A DNA stretch of 64,000 nucleotides from Gemmiger formicilis (GTDB lineage Bacteria; Bacillota; Clostridia; Oscillospirales; Ruminococcaceae), in NCBI RefSeq assembly GCF_900167555.1, contig NZ_FUYF01000011.1, positions 43,833 through 107,832 of the forward strand, in the 5' to 3' direction. Below the pieces are notes generated by a model. It made no database searches, was not told the origin of the DNA, and was given only the letters and a program-made list of their open reading frames with translations. Position numbers and translations under genes: made by a program. Below are positions 1 through 7,574 of the stretch, one piece after another. How positions within the stretch are numbered: the stretch's first letter is position 1; every line of letters starts with the position of its first letter.

Positions 1-460
1 CCACGGGCACGCCGCCCACCCGGACGGTGCGGGACACGTCGTCCAGCACGATGTCCCCGAAGCGCAGCGTGGACGCGGCGGGCGCGGGGACGGCAGCGGC
101 GGCGCGGCGCAGCACGGCCCGCACGCGGGAGATGAACTCCATGATGCCGAACGGCTTGCACAGGTAGTCGTCCGCGCCGTGGTCCAGCCCCTTGACGACG
201 TCGATCTCGCTGGTTTTGGCCGTGACCATGATGACCGGCGTTGCGGCGCAGGCCGGGTCGGCGCGCAGCTTGGCCAAAATCTGGTAGCCGTCCTCGTCGG
301 GCAGCATGACGTCCAGAATGACGAGGTCGGGCCGCCCGCTGCGCAGCGCCGCCCAGAAGCTGGCTGCGTCCTCGCAGCCCGTGGTCTCGTACCCGTTGGA
401 TTGCAAAGCGTATTGCTCCAGCTCACGGATGCTGGAGTCGTCCTCAACGATGTAGATCAT
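1..460 (-). CDS. Response regulator, OmpR/PhoB type (3' end cut by window edge)
   Basis: Read on the minus strand from the ATG at 458-460. It starts MIYIVEDDSSIRELEQYALQ and shows a full receiver domain: acidic pair EDD near the N-terminus, phospho-acceptor Asp in VILDVMLPDEDG, Thr in MVTAKT, and Lys in LCKPF. A linker follows, then the first strands of a winged-helix domain (LRFGDIVLDDVSRTVRVGG) before the window ends, so about 153 codons are visible. The family phosphorylates on the receiver Asp and binds DNA as a dimer. The neighbouring Na/Pi symporter and the pst-phoU genes suggest a PhoP/PhoB role, but that rests only on position. The partner kinase, if adjacent, lies off the window. Confidence 0.9.
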   Translation of the reverse strand, partial: MIYIVEDDSSIRELEQYALQSNGYETTGCEDAASFWAALRSGRPDLVILDVMLPDEDGYQILAKLRADPACAATPVIMVTAKTSEIDVVKGLDHGADDYLCKPFGIMEFISRVRAVLRRAAAAVPAPAASTLRFGDIVLDDVSRTVRVGGVPV

Positions 461-487
461 AGAAAATACCTCATGTGTGTGGTTTGC

Positions 488-640
488 AAATAATAAATAA
501 TAAATAAAAAATAATAAAGAAGGATGCGCGCCGCGCGCGCAAATTGAAAAAGCGCTGCGAACTTCCCGAAACACACCGTTCCGAGCGGTGCGCAGCGCCG
601 CAAAATATTTATTATTTATTATTTCTTATTTATTCTTTCG
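488..640. repeat. AT-rich inverted-repeat element, copy 1
   Basis: Left end is an AATAATAAATAA-rich tract ending ATAAAGAAGG. The right end is its approximate reverse complement (TATTTATTATTTATTATTTC). Between them is a GC-rich core with GAGCGGTGCGCAGCGCCGC. The same layout recurs at 38868-39057. The right end supplies the stop codon of the Na/Pi symporter gene. This looks like a MITE-like non-coding repeat. Confidence 0.6.
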
Positions 641-2423
641 AATCTGCGGGAGCAGATTCGGTGTACGCCTCCGGCGGGAAGGTGTAGCGGCCACGGTATT
701 TCTCGTAGCGGCGCTCAAACTTCACGCTGCCGCCGTGCTTGACGTTGTTCAGGTACTCGTGGGTGTCGAACTTGTCCGCCGCGACCTCGATCATGGCCAC
801 CGCAATGTTCGAGCAATGGTCGGCGATGCGCTCGTAGTTTGTCAGCAAATCGTCCAGCACAAAGCCGTACTCGATCGTGCAGACACCGGCCTGCAGACGT
901 GCGATGTGGCGGGTCTTGACCTCGCGCACCAGGCCGTCCACGACCTGCTCCAGCGGCTCGATCTTGCCGGCGGCGTAGGTGTCGCACTTCTGGAACGCAT
1001 CCACCGTGCGGTTGACGATGTCCTGCACGGCGGCCTCCAGAACCGACAGATCGTTGAGCGCTTCTTCGCTGAATTTGATGTCCTTGTCGCGGATCTCCTG
1101 CGCCGTTTTGATAATGTTCACGGCGTGGTCGGAGACGCGCTCAAAGTCGCCGATGGTGTGCAGCAGCGTGTTGACGGAGCGGTTATCCTCCACGGACAGA
1201 TGCTTGGCGCTCAATTTGACAAGGTAGGTGCCCAGCACGTCCTCATAGTGGTCAACGGCGTCCTCCTTGCGGATGACCTCGTCGGCGATGGCGTCATTCC
1301 AGACGCGGGTGGTGGACATGGCCTGCAAGAGCGCGGTGCGGCAGATCTCGGCCATATCGCCGCCGGTCAGCATGGCGCGGCCCACGGCCACGGACGGCGT
1401 AGTCAGCAGACGCTCGTCCAGCAGGGTGTTCTCCTGCTTCGTGTCGGACGGGGAGTCTGGCACGGTCAAAATGGCCAGTTTTTCCAGCAGGCGGTTGAAC
1501 GGCAGCAGAATAGCTGTCGTTACTATGTTAAAAATTGTGTGTACGATGGCGATGCCGAAGGTGTTGGCCGTCTCGTTGAAGAAGGCAAAACTGATCAGCG
1601 CGTTCAGTCCGTAGAACCCGCACAGGAAGAGGATCGTGCCGATAACGTTAAAATAGAGATGGACGAAGGCGGTGCGCTTTGCGTTCTTGTTTGCACCCGC
1701 CGAGGAGATCAGCGCCGTGACGGTGGTGCCGATGTTCTGGCCCATGATGATGGGCACGGCAGCGGAGTAGGTGACCGCGCCGGTGCTGGTCAGGGCCTGC
1801 AGGATACCGACGGACGCCGACGAGGACTGCAAAACCGCCGTCAGCACCGCGCCCGCGATGACGCCGAGGATCGGGTTTTTGAAGCTGAGGAACAGATCCA
1901 TGAACCACGGCTCGTCGGCCAGCGGGGACATGGCATGGGACATCGTGTTCATGCCGGCCATCAAAATAGAGAAGCCCAGCAGGATTTTACCGACGCCGCG
2001 CTTGCGGTCCTTGCCGATCATATACATCCAGATGCCGATAAAGCCGAGGATCGGGCTCCACGCGGTAGGGTTCATCATTTGGGTGAGGAAGCTGTCGCCT
2101 TCCAGACCGGACAGCGAGAGCAGCCAGCCGGTGACAGTTGTACCGACGTTTGCGCCCATAATGACGCTGATGGCCTGATGCAGCTCCATCAGGCCGGAGT
2201 TGACGAAGCCGACGGCCATAACGGTGGTGGCACCGCTGGACTGAATGACGGCAGTGACGGCCATGCCGAGCAGCAAACCGCGGATGGGGCTGCTGGTCAT
2301 GGTGGACAGAATGCCCTGCAGCTTACTGCCGGCGGTCTGTTCCAGAGCTTTCCCCATCAGGTCCATGCCATACAGGAACATGGCAATGCCGCCCATCAAG
2401 GTGAACACATTAAAAATGGTCAT
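630..2423 (-). CDS. Na/Pi cotransporter family protein with C-terminal PhoU-like domain
   Basis: A 597-residue membrane protein. The N-terminal ~330 residues contain the duplicated Na/Pi-cotransporter II repeat, seen as the paired QSS motifs (QSSGATTVMAVGF and QSSSASVGILQAL) in hydrophobic surroundings. The C-terminal ~230 residues are helical and PhoU-like (repeated ExxxDH/ERIADHC patterns). The family imports phosphate with sodium; the PhoU-like tail is thought to be regulatory. The ATG at 2423 is followed by MTIFNVFTLMGGIAMFLYGM, a normal family start. Three TTTAC(A/C) repeats at 11-bp spacing lie just upstream of a weak -35, which suggests PhoP-type activation. It sits beside a response regulator and opposite the pst operon, giving this locus two phosphate importers. 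Confidence 0.9.
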   Translation of the reverse strand: MTIFNVFTLMGGIAMFLYGMDLMGKALEQTAGSKLQGILSTMTSSPIRGLLLGMAVTAVIQSSGATTVMAVGFVNSGLMELHQAISVIMGANVGTTVTGWLLSLSGLEGDSFLTQMMNPTAWSPILGFIGIWMYMIGKDRKRGVGKILLGFSILMAGMNTMSHAMSPLADEPWFMDLFLSFKNPILGVIAGAVLTAVLQSSSASVGILQALTSTGAVTYSAAVPIIMGQNIGTTVTALISSAGANKNAKRTAFVHLYFNVIGTILFLCGFYGLNALISFAFFNETANTFGIAIVHTIFNIVTTAILLPFNRLLEKLAILTVPDSPSDTKQENTLLDERLLTTPSVAVGRAMLTGGDMAEICRTALLQAMSTTRVWNDAIADEVIRKEDAVDHYEDVLGTYLVKLSAKHLSVEDNRSVNTLLHTIGDFERVSDHAVNIIKTAQEIRDKDIKFSEEALNDLSVLEAAVQDIVNRTVDAFQKCDTYAAGKIEPLEQVVDGLVREVKTRHIARLQAGVCTIEYGFVLDDLLTNYERIADHCSNIAVAMIEVAADKFDTHEYLNNVKHGGSVKFERRYEKYRGRYTFPPEAYTESAPADSKE

Positions 2424-2474
2424 CCGGTGTTACACATCCATTCTCTTATTGAGTTTTACACTATACCGCCTTCT

Positions 2475-2503
2475 ATTATAATGTATGCGCCGCAGGTACA
2501 CCA
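2475..2503 (-). promoter_or_regulatory. Promoter of the Na/Pi symporter gene
   Basis: On the minus strand a perfect -10 TATAAT (2475-2480) lies 17 bp from a poor -35 TGGTGT (2498-2503). A strong -10 with a weak -35 is typical of an activator-dependent promoter. Confidence 0.55.
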
Positions 2504-2512
2504 CCACGGGAA

Positions 2513-2540
2513 GGTAAATGTTGTGTAAAATTTGTGTAAA
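2513..2540 (-). promoter_or_regulatory. Three Pho-box-like direct repeats
   Basis: On the minus strand TTTACA (2535-2540), TTTACA (2524-2529) and TTTACC (2513-2518) are spaced exactly 11 bp apart, one helical turn. This matches the TT(A/T/C)ACA repeats bound by PhoP in Gram-positive bacteria. The block ends 9 bp upstream of the -35 of the symporter gene. Confidence 0.6.
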
Positions 2541-2550
2541 ACGGGCTATT

Positions 2551-2786
2551 AACGGCAGTCTCCCGGGAGGTTGTTCTTTCTTTTGCCAACAAAAGAAAGA
2601 ACCAAAGAAAATTGCCGCTGTTGCGACGCAGCGGACCCGCGCCTTAGGGGCTGCACGCCCCTAAGAACCCCAATAAGGAAGTCGGAAGGGGCGGGGGCTA
2701 AACGAAAGCAGTATTACTTTTCGTTCTTAACGCCCCCGCCCCTTCCTCCACCTTTGAGTCGGGTGTTCCCCCGAACCCCCGCAGGG
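2551..2786. repeat. 236-bp multi-hairpin repeat, copy A
   Basis: A run of consecutive inverted repeats: CTTTCTTTTG/CAAAAGAAAG, CGCTG/CAGCG, CTTAGGGGC/GCCCCTAAG, GGGGCGGGGGC/GCCCCCGCCCC with AACGAAAG/CTTTTCGTT inside its loop, and GTTCCCCCGAACCCC. A second copy of exactly the same length occupies 44008-44243. No coding frame is convincing. It fills most of the ~870-bp gap between the symporter promoter and pstS. Confidence 0.7.
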
Positions 2787-2796
2787 GGGAGAGGAA

Positions 2797-2939
2797 GGCC
2801 CCCTTGTCAAAGGGGGCTGTCACCGTTAGGTGACTGGGGGATTCCGGCGGGCCTTGCGTGGCCGCCCGTTACACCCGCAGACGGCCAGGAATCCCTCCGC
2901 CTCGCTTGCGCTCGGCACCTCCCTTTGACAAGGGAGGCT
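2797..2939. repeat. Inverted-ended repeat of the TTGTCAAAGGGGG family
   Basis: Starts GGCCCCCTTGTCAAAGGGGG and ends CTCCCTTTGACAAGGGAGGC, so the ends are inverted. Internal boxes CTGGGGGATTCC and GGAATCCCTCCG are also inverted. A longer relative lies at 30350-30540. The rest of the gap to pstS (2940-3293) holds more GC-rich repeat, then a T/C-rich stretch with TTTACA motifs at 3111 and 3120 and no ORF. Confidence 0.6.
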
Positions 2940-3293
2940 CTCCTCGCGGGCTCCGCCCGCGCAAAAGGCTCCCCACTGCGTGGGGAGCTGGCCGCGCCAG
3001 CCGGCCTGAGGGGCTTTGTCGGGTTTTCCGCCGCCGCCCGTCACCCCTTTGCCGCCCAATCCACTCCTAACTCCTCTCTCCTAACTCCACCCCTCTCCCT
3101 TTCCCAAAACTTTACAAACTTTACACGCGCTACACAAAACCTGCCCCCTCTTTGCAAAACCTTTACCGCGATTGTACAGTACTATGGTCGAAACCGGCGC
3201 AAAACCGCGGTACAATTAGCTTGCTTCCGGTGAAGCACTGGCAAAACATCCAAACTATACCACATAAATTTGGGAAAAAGGGAGAATACACAC

Positions 3294-4229
3294 ATGAAAC
3301 GTACTTCTGCTATCGCTGCCGTTACCGCTGCTGCGCTGGCTCTGAGCCTGGCTGCCTGCGGCTCTGCCGATTCCGCCGCTGCTTCCTCTGCCCCTGCAGA
3401 GGGCACCGCCGCTTCCACCGAGGCTGCCCCTGCCGGTGACTTCGACGCCGACCAGGACATCACGGTCATCTCCCGTGAGGACGGCTCCGGCACCCGCGGC
3501 GCCTTCATCGAGCTGACCGGTGTCGAGGAGAAGAACGCCGACGGCAAGAAGGTCGATAACACCACCGAGGCCGCCGCCATCCAGTCCAGCACCAACGGCG
3601 TCATGACCGCCGTCGCCAACGATGAGACCGCTATCGGTTACATCAGCCTCGGCTCTCTGAGCAATGACGTCAAGGCTGTCACCGTCGGCGGCGTCGAGGC
3701 CTCCGCTGAGACCGTCAAGGACGGCAGCTACGTTCTGTCCCGTCCGTTCAACATCGTCACCAACGGCGACGCGACGGACCCCGTGGCCGTCGATTTCATC
3801 GCCTATGTCTTGAGCAAGGACGGCCAGGCCATCGCTACCGACAACGGCTACATCGGTGAGGACGGCGCGGACTTTACCTCCGCCCAGCCCGAGGGCAAGA
3901 TCGTCGTCGGCGGTTCTTCCTCCGTCTCTCCGCTGATGGAGAAGCTGATCGAGGCTTACAAGACCGTCAACCCCAACGCCGAGCTGGAGCTCCAGACCAC
4001 CGATTCCACCACCGGCGTCTCCGGTGCGCTGGAGGGCACCTACACCATCGGCATGGCCAGCCGTGAGCTGAAGGACTCCGAGGTCGAGGGCGGTGCCAAG
4101 GCTACCGTCCTGGCACTGGATGGCATCGCCGTCGTCGTCAACCCCGGCAACACCACCGACGACCTGACCGTTGACCAGATCAAGGGCATCTACACCGGCG
4201 AGCTGACCACCTGGGCGGATGTGCAGTAA
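3294..4229 (+). CDS. pstS: Phosphate ABC transporter substrate-binding lipoprotein, circularly permuted
   Basis: 311 residues. The ATG at 3294 is preceded by GGAG and starts a lipoprotein signal with lipobox LAAC (Cys22), so the protein should sit on the outer face of the membrane and capture phosphate for PstCA-B. All PstS landmarks are present but the order is rotated. Motifs normally in the second half come first: SREDGSGTRGAF (60-71), AIGYISLG (113-120), YVLSRPFN (146-153). The normal N-terminal half follows: GGSSSVSP (206-213), STTGVSG (238-244), IGMASREL (252-259), DGIAVVVNP (276-284), IYTGELTTW (299-307). The chain ends exactly where the canonical one would continue into the GSGTR segment. 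Total length is normal. It is first in the pst operon, 129 bp before pstC. Confidence 0.93.
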   Translation: MKRTSAIAAVTAAALALSLAACGSADSAAASSAPAEGTAASTEAAPAGDFDADQDITVISREDGSGTRGAFIELTGVEEKNADGKKVDNTTEAAAIQSSTNGVMTAVANDETAIGYISLGSLSNDVKAVTVGGVEASAETVKDGSYVLSRPFNIVTNGDATDPVAVDFIAYVLSKDGQAIATDNGYIGEDGADFTSAQPEGKIVVGGSSSVSPLMEKLIEAYKTVNPNAELELQTTDSTTGVSGALEGTYTIGMASRELKDSEVEGGAKATVLALDGIAVVVNPGNTTDDLTVDQIKGIYTGELTTWADVQ

Positions 4230-4358
4230 AGTATAGCGGCATCGTAGGGGCGGGGCATGCCCCGCCCGCAGCGTACCCGTGACCGCGCGGTTATGGGAAG
4301 GCTGCGGGCCGGACATGTCCGGCCCCTACATGGCATGTAACCAAAGGAGTATAGGAAA
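4230..4358. repeat. Two REP-like palindromes between pstS and pstC
   Basis: 4244-4267 is GTAGGGG followed by a palindrome centred on GGGCATGCCC. 4306-4329 is the inverted form ending CCCCTAC, centred on GGACATGTCC. The two cores differ, yet each is a perfect palindrome. Confidence 0.7.
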
Positions 4359-5252
4359 ATGACCTCCAAGCTAAAAGAAGGCGTTATGCAGGGCGTGTTC
4401 ACTCTCTGCGCCTGTGTGTCCATCCTGGCGGTGGCACTGATCTGCATCTTCCTGTTTGCCAACGGCGTGCCCACCCTGTTCAAGATCGGCCCGCTCAAGT
4501 TCCTGCTGGGCACGACATGGAAGCCCGGCAACGACATCTTCGGCATCCTGCCGATGATCCTGGGCAGCATCTACGTCACGGCGGGGGCTATCCTCGTCGG
4601 CGTGCCCATCGGCCTGCTGACGGCCATCTACATGTCCAAGTTCGCGTCGCCCCGCATCAATAAGGTCATGCTCCCGGCGGTGCAGCTGCTGGCCGGCATC
4701 CCGTCCGTCGTCTACGGCTTCTTCGGCATGATCGTGCTTGTGCCCGCCGTGCAGGCCATGGTCAAGTCGCCGTTCTTCAAAACCGTGCTCCACGTCAAGA
4801 GCGGCAAGGGCATGAGCCTGTTTACCGCTGCCGTGCTGCTGGGCATCATGATCCTGCCCACCATCATCACGGTCAGCAAGACGAGCCTCGACGCCGTGCC
4901 CGACAGCTACTACGAGGGCAGCCTTGCCCTTGGCGCGACGCATGAGCGCAGCGTGTTCTACGCCGTGTTGCCCGCCGCAAAATCCGGCGTGCTGTCGGCA
5001 GTCATCCTCGGCATTGGCCGCGCCATCGGTGAGACGATGGCTGTCGTCATGGTCGCGGGCAACCAGACCTGGATGCCCAAGGGTCTGTTCCAGGGCCTGC
5101 GCACGATGACCTCGAACATCGTCATCGAGATGGGCTACGCCGCCGACCTCCACCGCGAGGCGCTGATCGCCACCGGCGTTGTGCTGTTCGTATTCATCCT
5201 GCTTATCAACCTCTGCTTCAGCCTTGTGAAAGGGGGTAAGGACTATGCCTGA
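4359..5252 (+). CDS. pstC: Phosphate ABC transporter permease PstC
   Basis: 297 residues, six predicted membrane segments. The ATG at 4359 follows AAAGGAG at normal spacing. Family landmarks are LPMILGSIYVT near residue 67, LAGIPSVVYGFFG near 110, and the EAA coupling loop PDSYYEGSLALGATHERS that contacts PstB. PstC and PstA form the membrane channel for phosphate. The gene overlaps pstA by 8 bp, indicating translational coupling. Nothing unusual is seen in the sequence. Confidence 0.96.
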   Translation: MTSKLKEGVMQGVFTLCACVSILAVALICIFLFANGVPTLFKIGPLKFLLGTTWKPGNDIFGILPMILGSIYVTAGAILVGVPIGLLTAIYMSKFASPRINKVMLPAVQLLAGIPSVVYGFFGMIVLVPAVQAMVKSPFFKTVLHVKSGKGMSLFTAAVLLGIMILPTIITVSKTSLDAVPDSYYEGSLALGATHERSVFYAVLPAAKSGVLSAVILGIGRAIGETMAVVMVAGNQTWMPKGLFQGLRTMTSNIVIEMGYAADLHREALIATGVVLFVFILLINLCFSLVKGGKDYA

Positions 5253-6153
5253 GATCGCCGCAACGCAAACAGCCGCCGATATGACCTACGCAAAACCGCA
5301 TGCGTTCCTGCCCACCGGCGGCAGCAACCGCCGCGCCGCCCGTATGCAGGCCGCCGCGCTGCGCTGGCTTGTGCGCATGGCCGCCCTGCTGACCGCCGCG
5401 GTGCTGGTCTTCCTCATCGGCTACATTCTGGTCATGGGCATCCCCAATTTGAAGCCCGAGCTGTTCGCCTGGGAGTATAACTCCGAGAACGTCTCGCTGA
5501 CGCCCGCGCTCATCAACACGGTGCTGATGACGGCCTTCTCGCTGGCGATCTCGACGCCGCTGGGCATCTTTGCGGCCATCTGGCTGGTCGAGTACGCACA
5601 CCGCGGCAGCAAGCTGGTCAAGGTCGTGCGCGTCACCACCGAGACGCTGCAGGGCATCCCGTCCATCGTCTACGGCCTGTTCGGTATGCTGTTCTTCGTT
5701 ACCAAGCTGCACTGGGGCTATTCGATGATCGCCGGTGCGTTCACGCTGGCCATCATGGTTCTGCCCGTCATCATGCGCACGACGGAGGAGGCGCTGATCG
5801 CAGTGCCCGACTCCTACCGCGAGGGCAGCTTTGGTCTGGGCGCGGGCAAGCTGCGCACGGTGTTCACGATCGTGCTGCCGTCCGCCATGCCCGGCATTTT
5901 GTCCGGCGTCATTCTGGCCACGGGCCGCATCGTCGGCGAGACCGCCGCGCTGATCTATACCGCAAGCTCTGTGGCAAAGATCCCGTCCAGCGTGTTCAGC
6001 TCCACCCGCACCCTGGCCGTACACATGTACCTGCTCTCCAACGAGGGCCTGTACATCGGCCAGACCTACGGCACGGCAGTGGTCCTGCTGGTGCTGGTGC
6101 TGGTCATCAACGGCCTGTCCGGGCTGGTAGCCGGGAAACTGGCAAAACGGTAA
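5245..6153 (+). CDS. pstA: Phosphate ABC transporter permease PstA
   Basis: 302 residues with an N-terminal cytoplasmic stretch of about 40 residues, then six membrane helices. Diagnostic segments are TLQGIPSIVYGLFGMLFF and the coupling loop PDSYREGSFGLGAGK. It pairs with PstC to form the phosphate permease. The start ATG at 5245 lies inside the last codons of pstC. A 655-bp repeat-filled gap separates its stop from pstB, which is unusual for a pst operon and may separate expression of the permease from that of the ATPase. Confidence 0.96.
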   Translation: MPEIAATQTAADMTYAKPHAFLPTGGSNRRAARMQAAALRWLVRMAALLTAAVLVFLIGYILVMGIPNLKPELFAWEYNSENVSLTPALINTVLMTAFSLAISTPLGIFAAIWLVEYAHRGSKLVKVVRVTTETLQGIPSIVYGLFGMLFFVTKLHWGYSMIAGAFTLAIMVLPVIMRTTEEALIAVPDSYREGSFGLGAGKLRTVFTIVLPSAMPGILSGVILATGRIVGETAALIYTASSVAKIPSSVFSSTRTLAVHMYLLSNEGLYIGQTYGTAVVLLVLVLVINGLSGLVAGKLAKR

Positions 6154-6808
6154 AGGACATTGCACCGGTAGGGGCCGGGCGGCAGACACCGGCTGCCCGG
6201 AGGGGTCAAGACCCCTCCCTACGATTCGCCGTTCACGGGTGCTATGTAGGGAGCGGTCTTGACCGCTCCGGGAACCTTCCGTCCGGCAGCCCCTTCCCCG
6301 GCGCCGGGCATGCCCGGCCCCTGCCGATACAGGAAACAGCTTTCCGGGTCGATGAGGAGCATCGACCCCTATACCGTAGGGGCGGATTCCATATCCGCCC
6401 GTGGGAGTATGCGGCAGCGCAAACCCCGCGGAGGGGTCAAGACCGCTTGGCGGCGCACAACGAGCGCCGCCAGCCAGCAAAGCTGGCCCGCTCATGCGGT
6501 TGTTTGCCCCGCAGGGGCAAACATTGTTCGCTCCCCGGTTTCGCTACGCTCAACCGTGGTCCCACGCTTACAACCCCGCACCTCCCTACGATTCGCCGTT
6601 CACGGGTGCCATGTAGGGAGCGGTCTTGACCGCTCCGGGAACCTTCCGTCCGGCAGCCCCTTCCCCGGCGCCGCGCATGTAGGGGCCGCATATATGCGGC
6701 CCGCAGGTGTACGGAAAACGGGTGCTCGCGGTCCGGGCCGCGGGCCGGGCATGCCCGGCCCCTACCGACACATGGAACAGAGCAGAGATAAAAATGTGAG
6801 GTCATTTC
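6154..6808. repeat. REP-like repeat cluster splitting the pst operon
   Basis: 655 bp with no credible gene. It contains many GTAGGG-plus-palindrome units in both orientations, with cores AGGGGTCTTGACCCCT, AGCGGTCTTGACCGCT, GGGCATGCCC, GCATATATGC and GGATTCCATATCC. About 85 bp is directly duplicated: 6215-6302 and 6585-6672 both contain CTACGATTCGCCGTTCACGG, then a GTAGGGAGCGG unit, then CCTTCCGTCCGGCAGCCCC. Short open frames here are repeat-derived and rejected. Confidence 0.8.
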
Positions 6809-7561
6809 ATGAACAAATTTGAAGTGCGCAATATGGACCTGTACTATGGCAGCTTCCATGCGCTGAAAAATATCAATATCGACATCCCGGAAAAGGAGAT
6901 CACCGCGTTCATCGGTCCGTCCGGCTGCGGCAAATCCACGTTTTTGAAAAGCCTGAACCGCATGAACGACCTCGTCGAGGGCTGCCGCATCTCCGGCGGC
7001 ATCAAGCTCGACGGCGTGGACATCTACAAGGACAAGATGGACGTCAACGTCCTGCGCAAGCGCGTCGGCATGGTGTTCCAGAAGCCGAACCCCTTCCCGA
7101 TGTCCATCTATGACAACATCGCCTACGGCCCGCGCACCCACGGCATCCATAATAAAGCGCAGCTGGATGAGATCGTGGAAAGATCCCTGCGCGGCGCGGC
7201 CATCTGGGACGAGGTCAAGGACCGCCTGAACAAGAGCGCCCTGGGCATGTCGGGCGGCCAGCAGCAGCGCCTCTGCATTGCGCGCGCCCTGGCCGTTGAG
7301 CCCGAGGTCCTGCTGATGGATGAGCCGACGAGCGCTCTGGACCCCATCTCGACATCCAAGGTCGAGGAGCTGGCCACGGAGCTGAAAGAGAATTACACCA
7401 TCGTCATGGTCACCCACAACATGCAGCAGGCCGCGCGTATCAGCGATAAGACGGCATTTTTCCTGCTGGGCGAGCTGGTGGAGATGGGCCCGACGGAGCG
7501 TGTGTTCGCCACGCCCGTGGATAAGCGCACCGAGGATTACATCTCGGGCCGCTTCGGCTAA
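6809..7561 (+). CDS. pstB: Phosphate ABC transporter ATP-binding protein PstB
   Basis: 250 residues, the usual PstB length. Walker A is GPSGCGKST near residue 33, the ABC signature [16 protein letters not shown] near 146, and Walker [13 protein letters not shown] near 166, followed by the switch His in MVTHNM. It hydrolyses ATP to drive PstCA. The start ATG at 6809 follows GTGAGG, a modest ribosome site. phoU follows 13 bp after the stop. Confidence 0.97.
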   Translation: MNKFEVRNMDLYYGSFHALKNINIDIPEKEITAFIGPSGCGKSTFLKSLNRMNDLVEGCRISGGIKLDGVDIYKDKMDVNVLRKRVGMVFQKPNPFPMSIYDNIAYGPRTHGIHNKAQLDEIVERSLRGAAIWDEVKDRLNKSALGMSGGQQQRLCIARALAVEPEVLLMDEPTSALDPISTSKVEELATELKENYTIVMVTHNMQQAARISDKTAFFLLGELVEMGPTERVFATPVDKRTEDYISGRFG

Positions 7562-7574
7562 GGAGGTACGACAA

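Noticed and set aside
588..2528. A 646-codon open frame antisense to the Na/Pi symporter gene, and similar long antisense frames over pgcA, the ABC exporter and opp genes
   Set aside because: High GC makes long antisense frames common. These lack ribosome sites and family motifs and lie opposite well-recognised genes.
2551..2786. 236-bp repeat as an insertion sequence
   Set aside because: No transposase or terminal inverted repeats of IS type. It is better described as a multi-hairpin repeat.
3111..3134. Pho boxes at pstS (TTTACA at 3111 and 3120, GCTACA at 3129)
   Set aside because: The period is 9 bp, not 11, so the match to PhoP sites is weak. Kept only as a note.
6154..6808. Possible CRISPR-like array from regularly repeated palindromes
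   Set aside because: Spacing is irregular, cores differ, units occur in both orientations, and there are no cas genes.
6259..6822. Open frames through the REP blocks encoding strings such as GAGHARP or GRGCRTEG
   Set aside because: They are translations of the palindromic repeats, recur in many gaps and have no independent coding signal.
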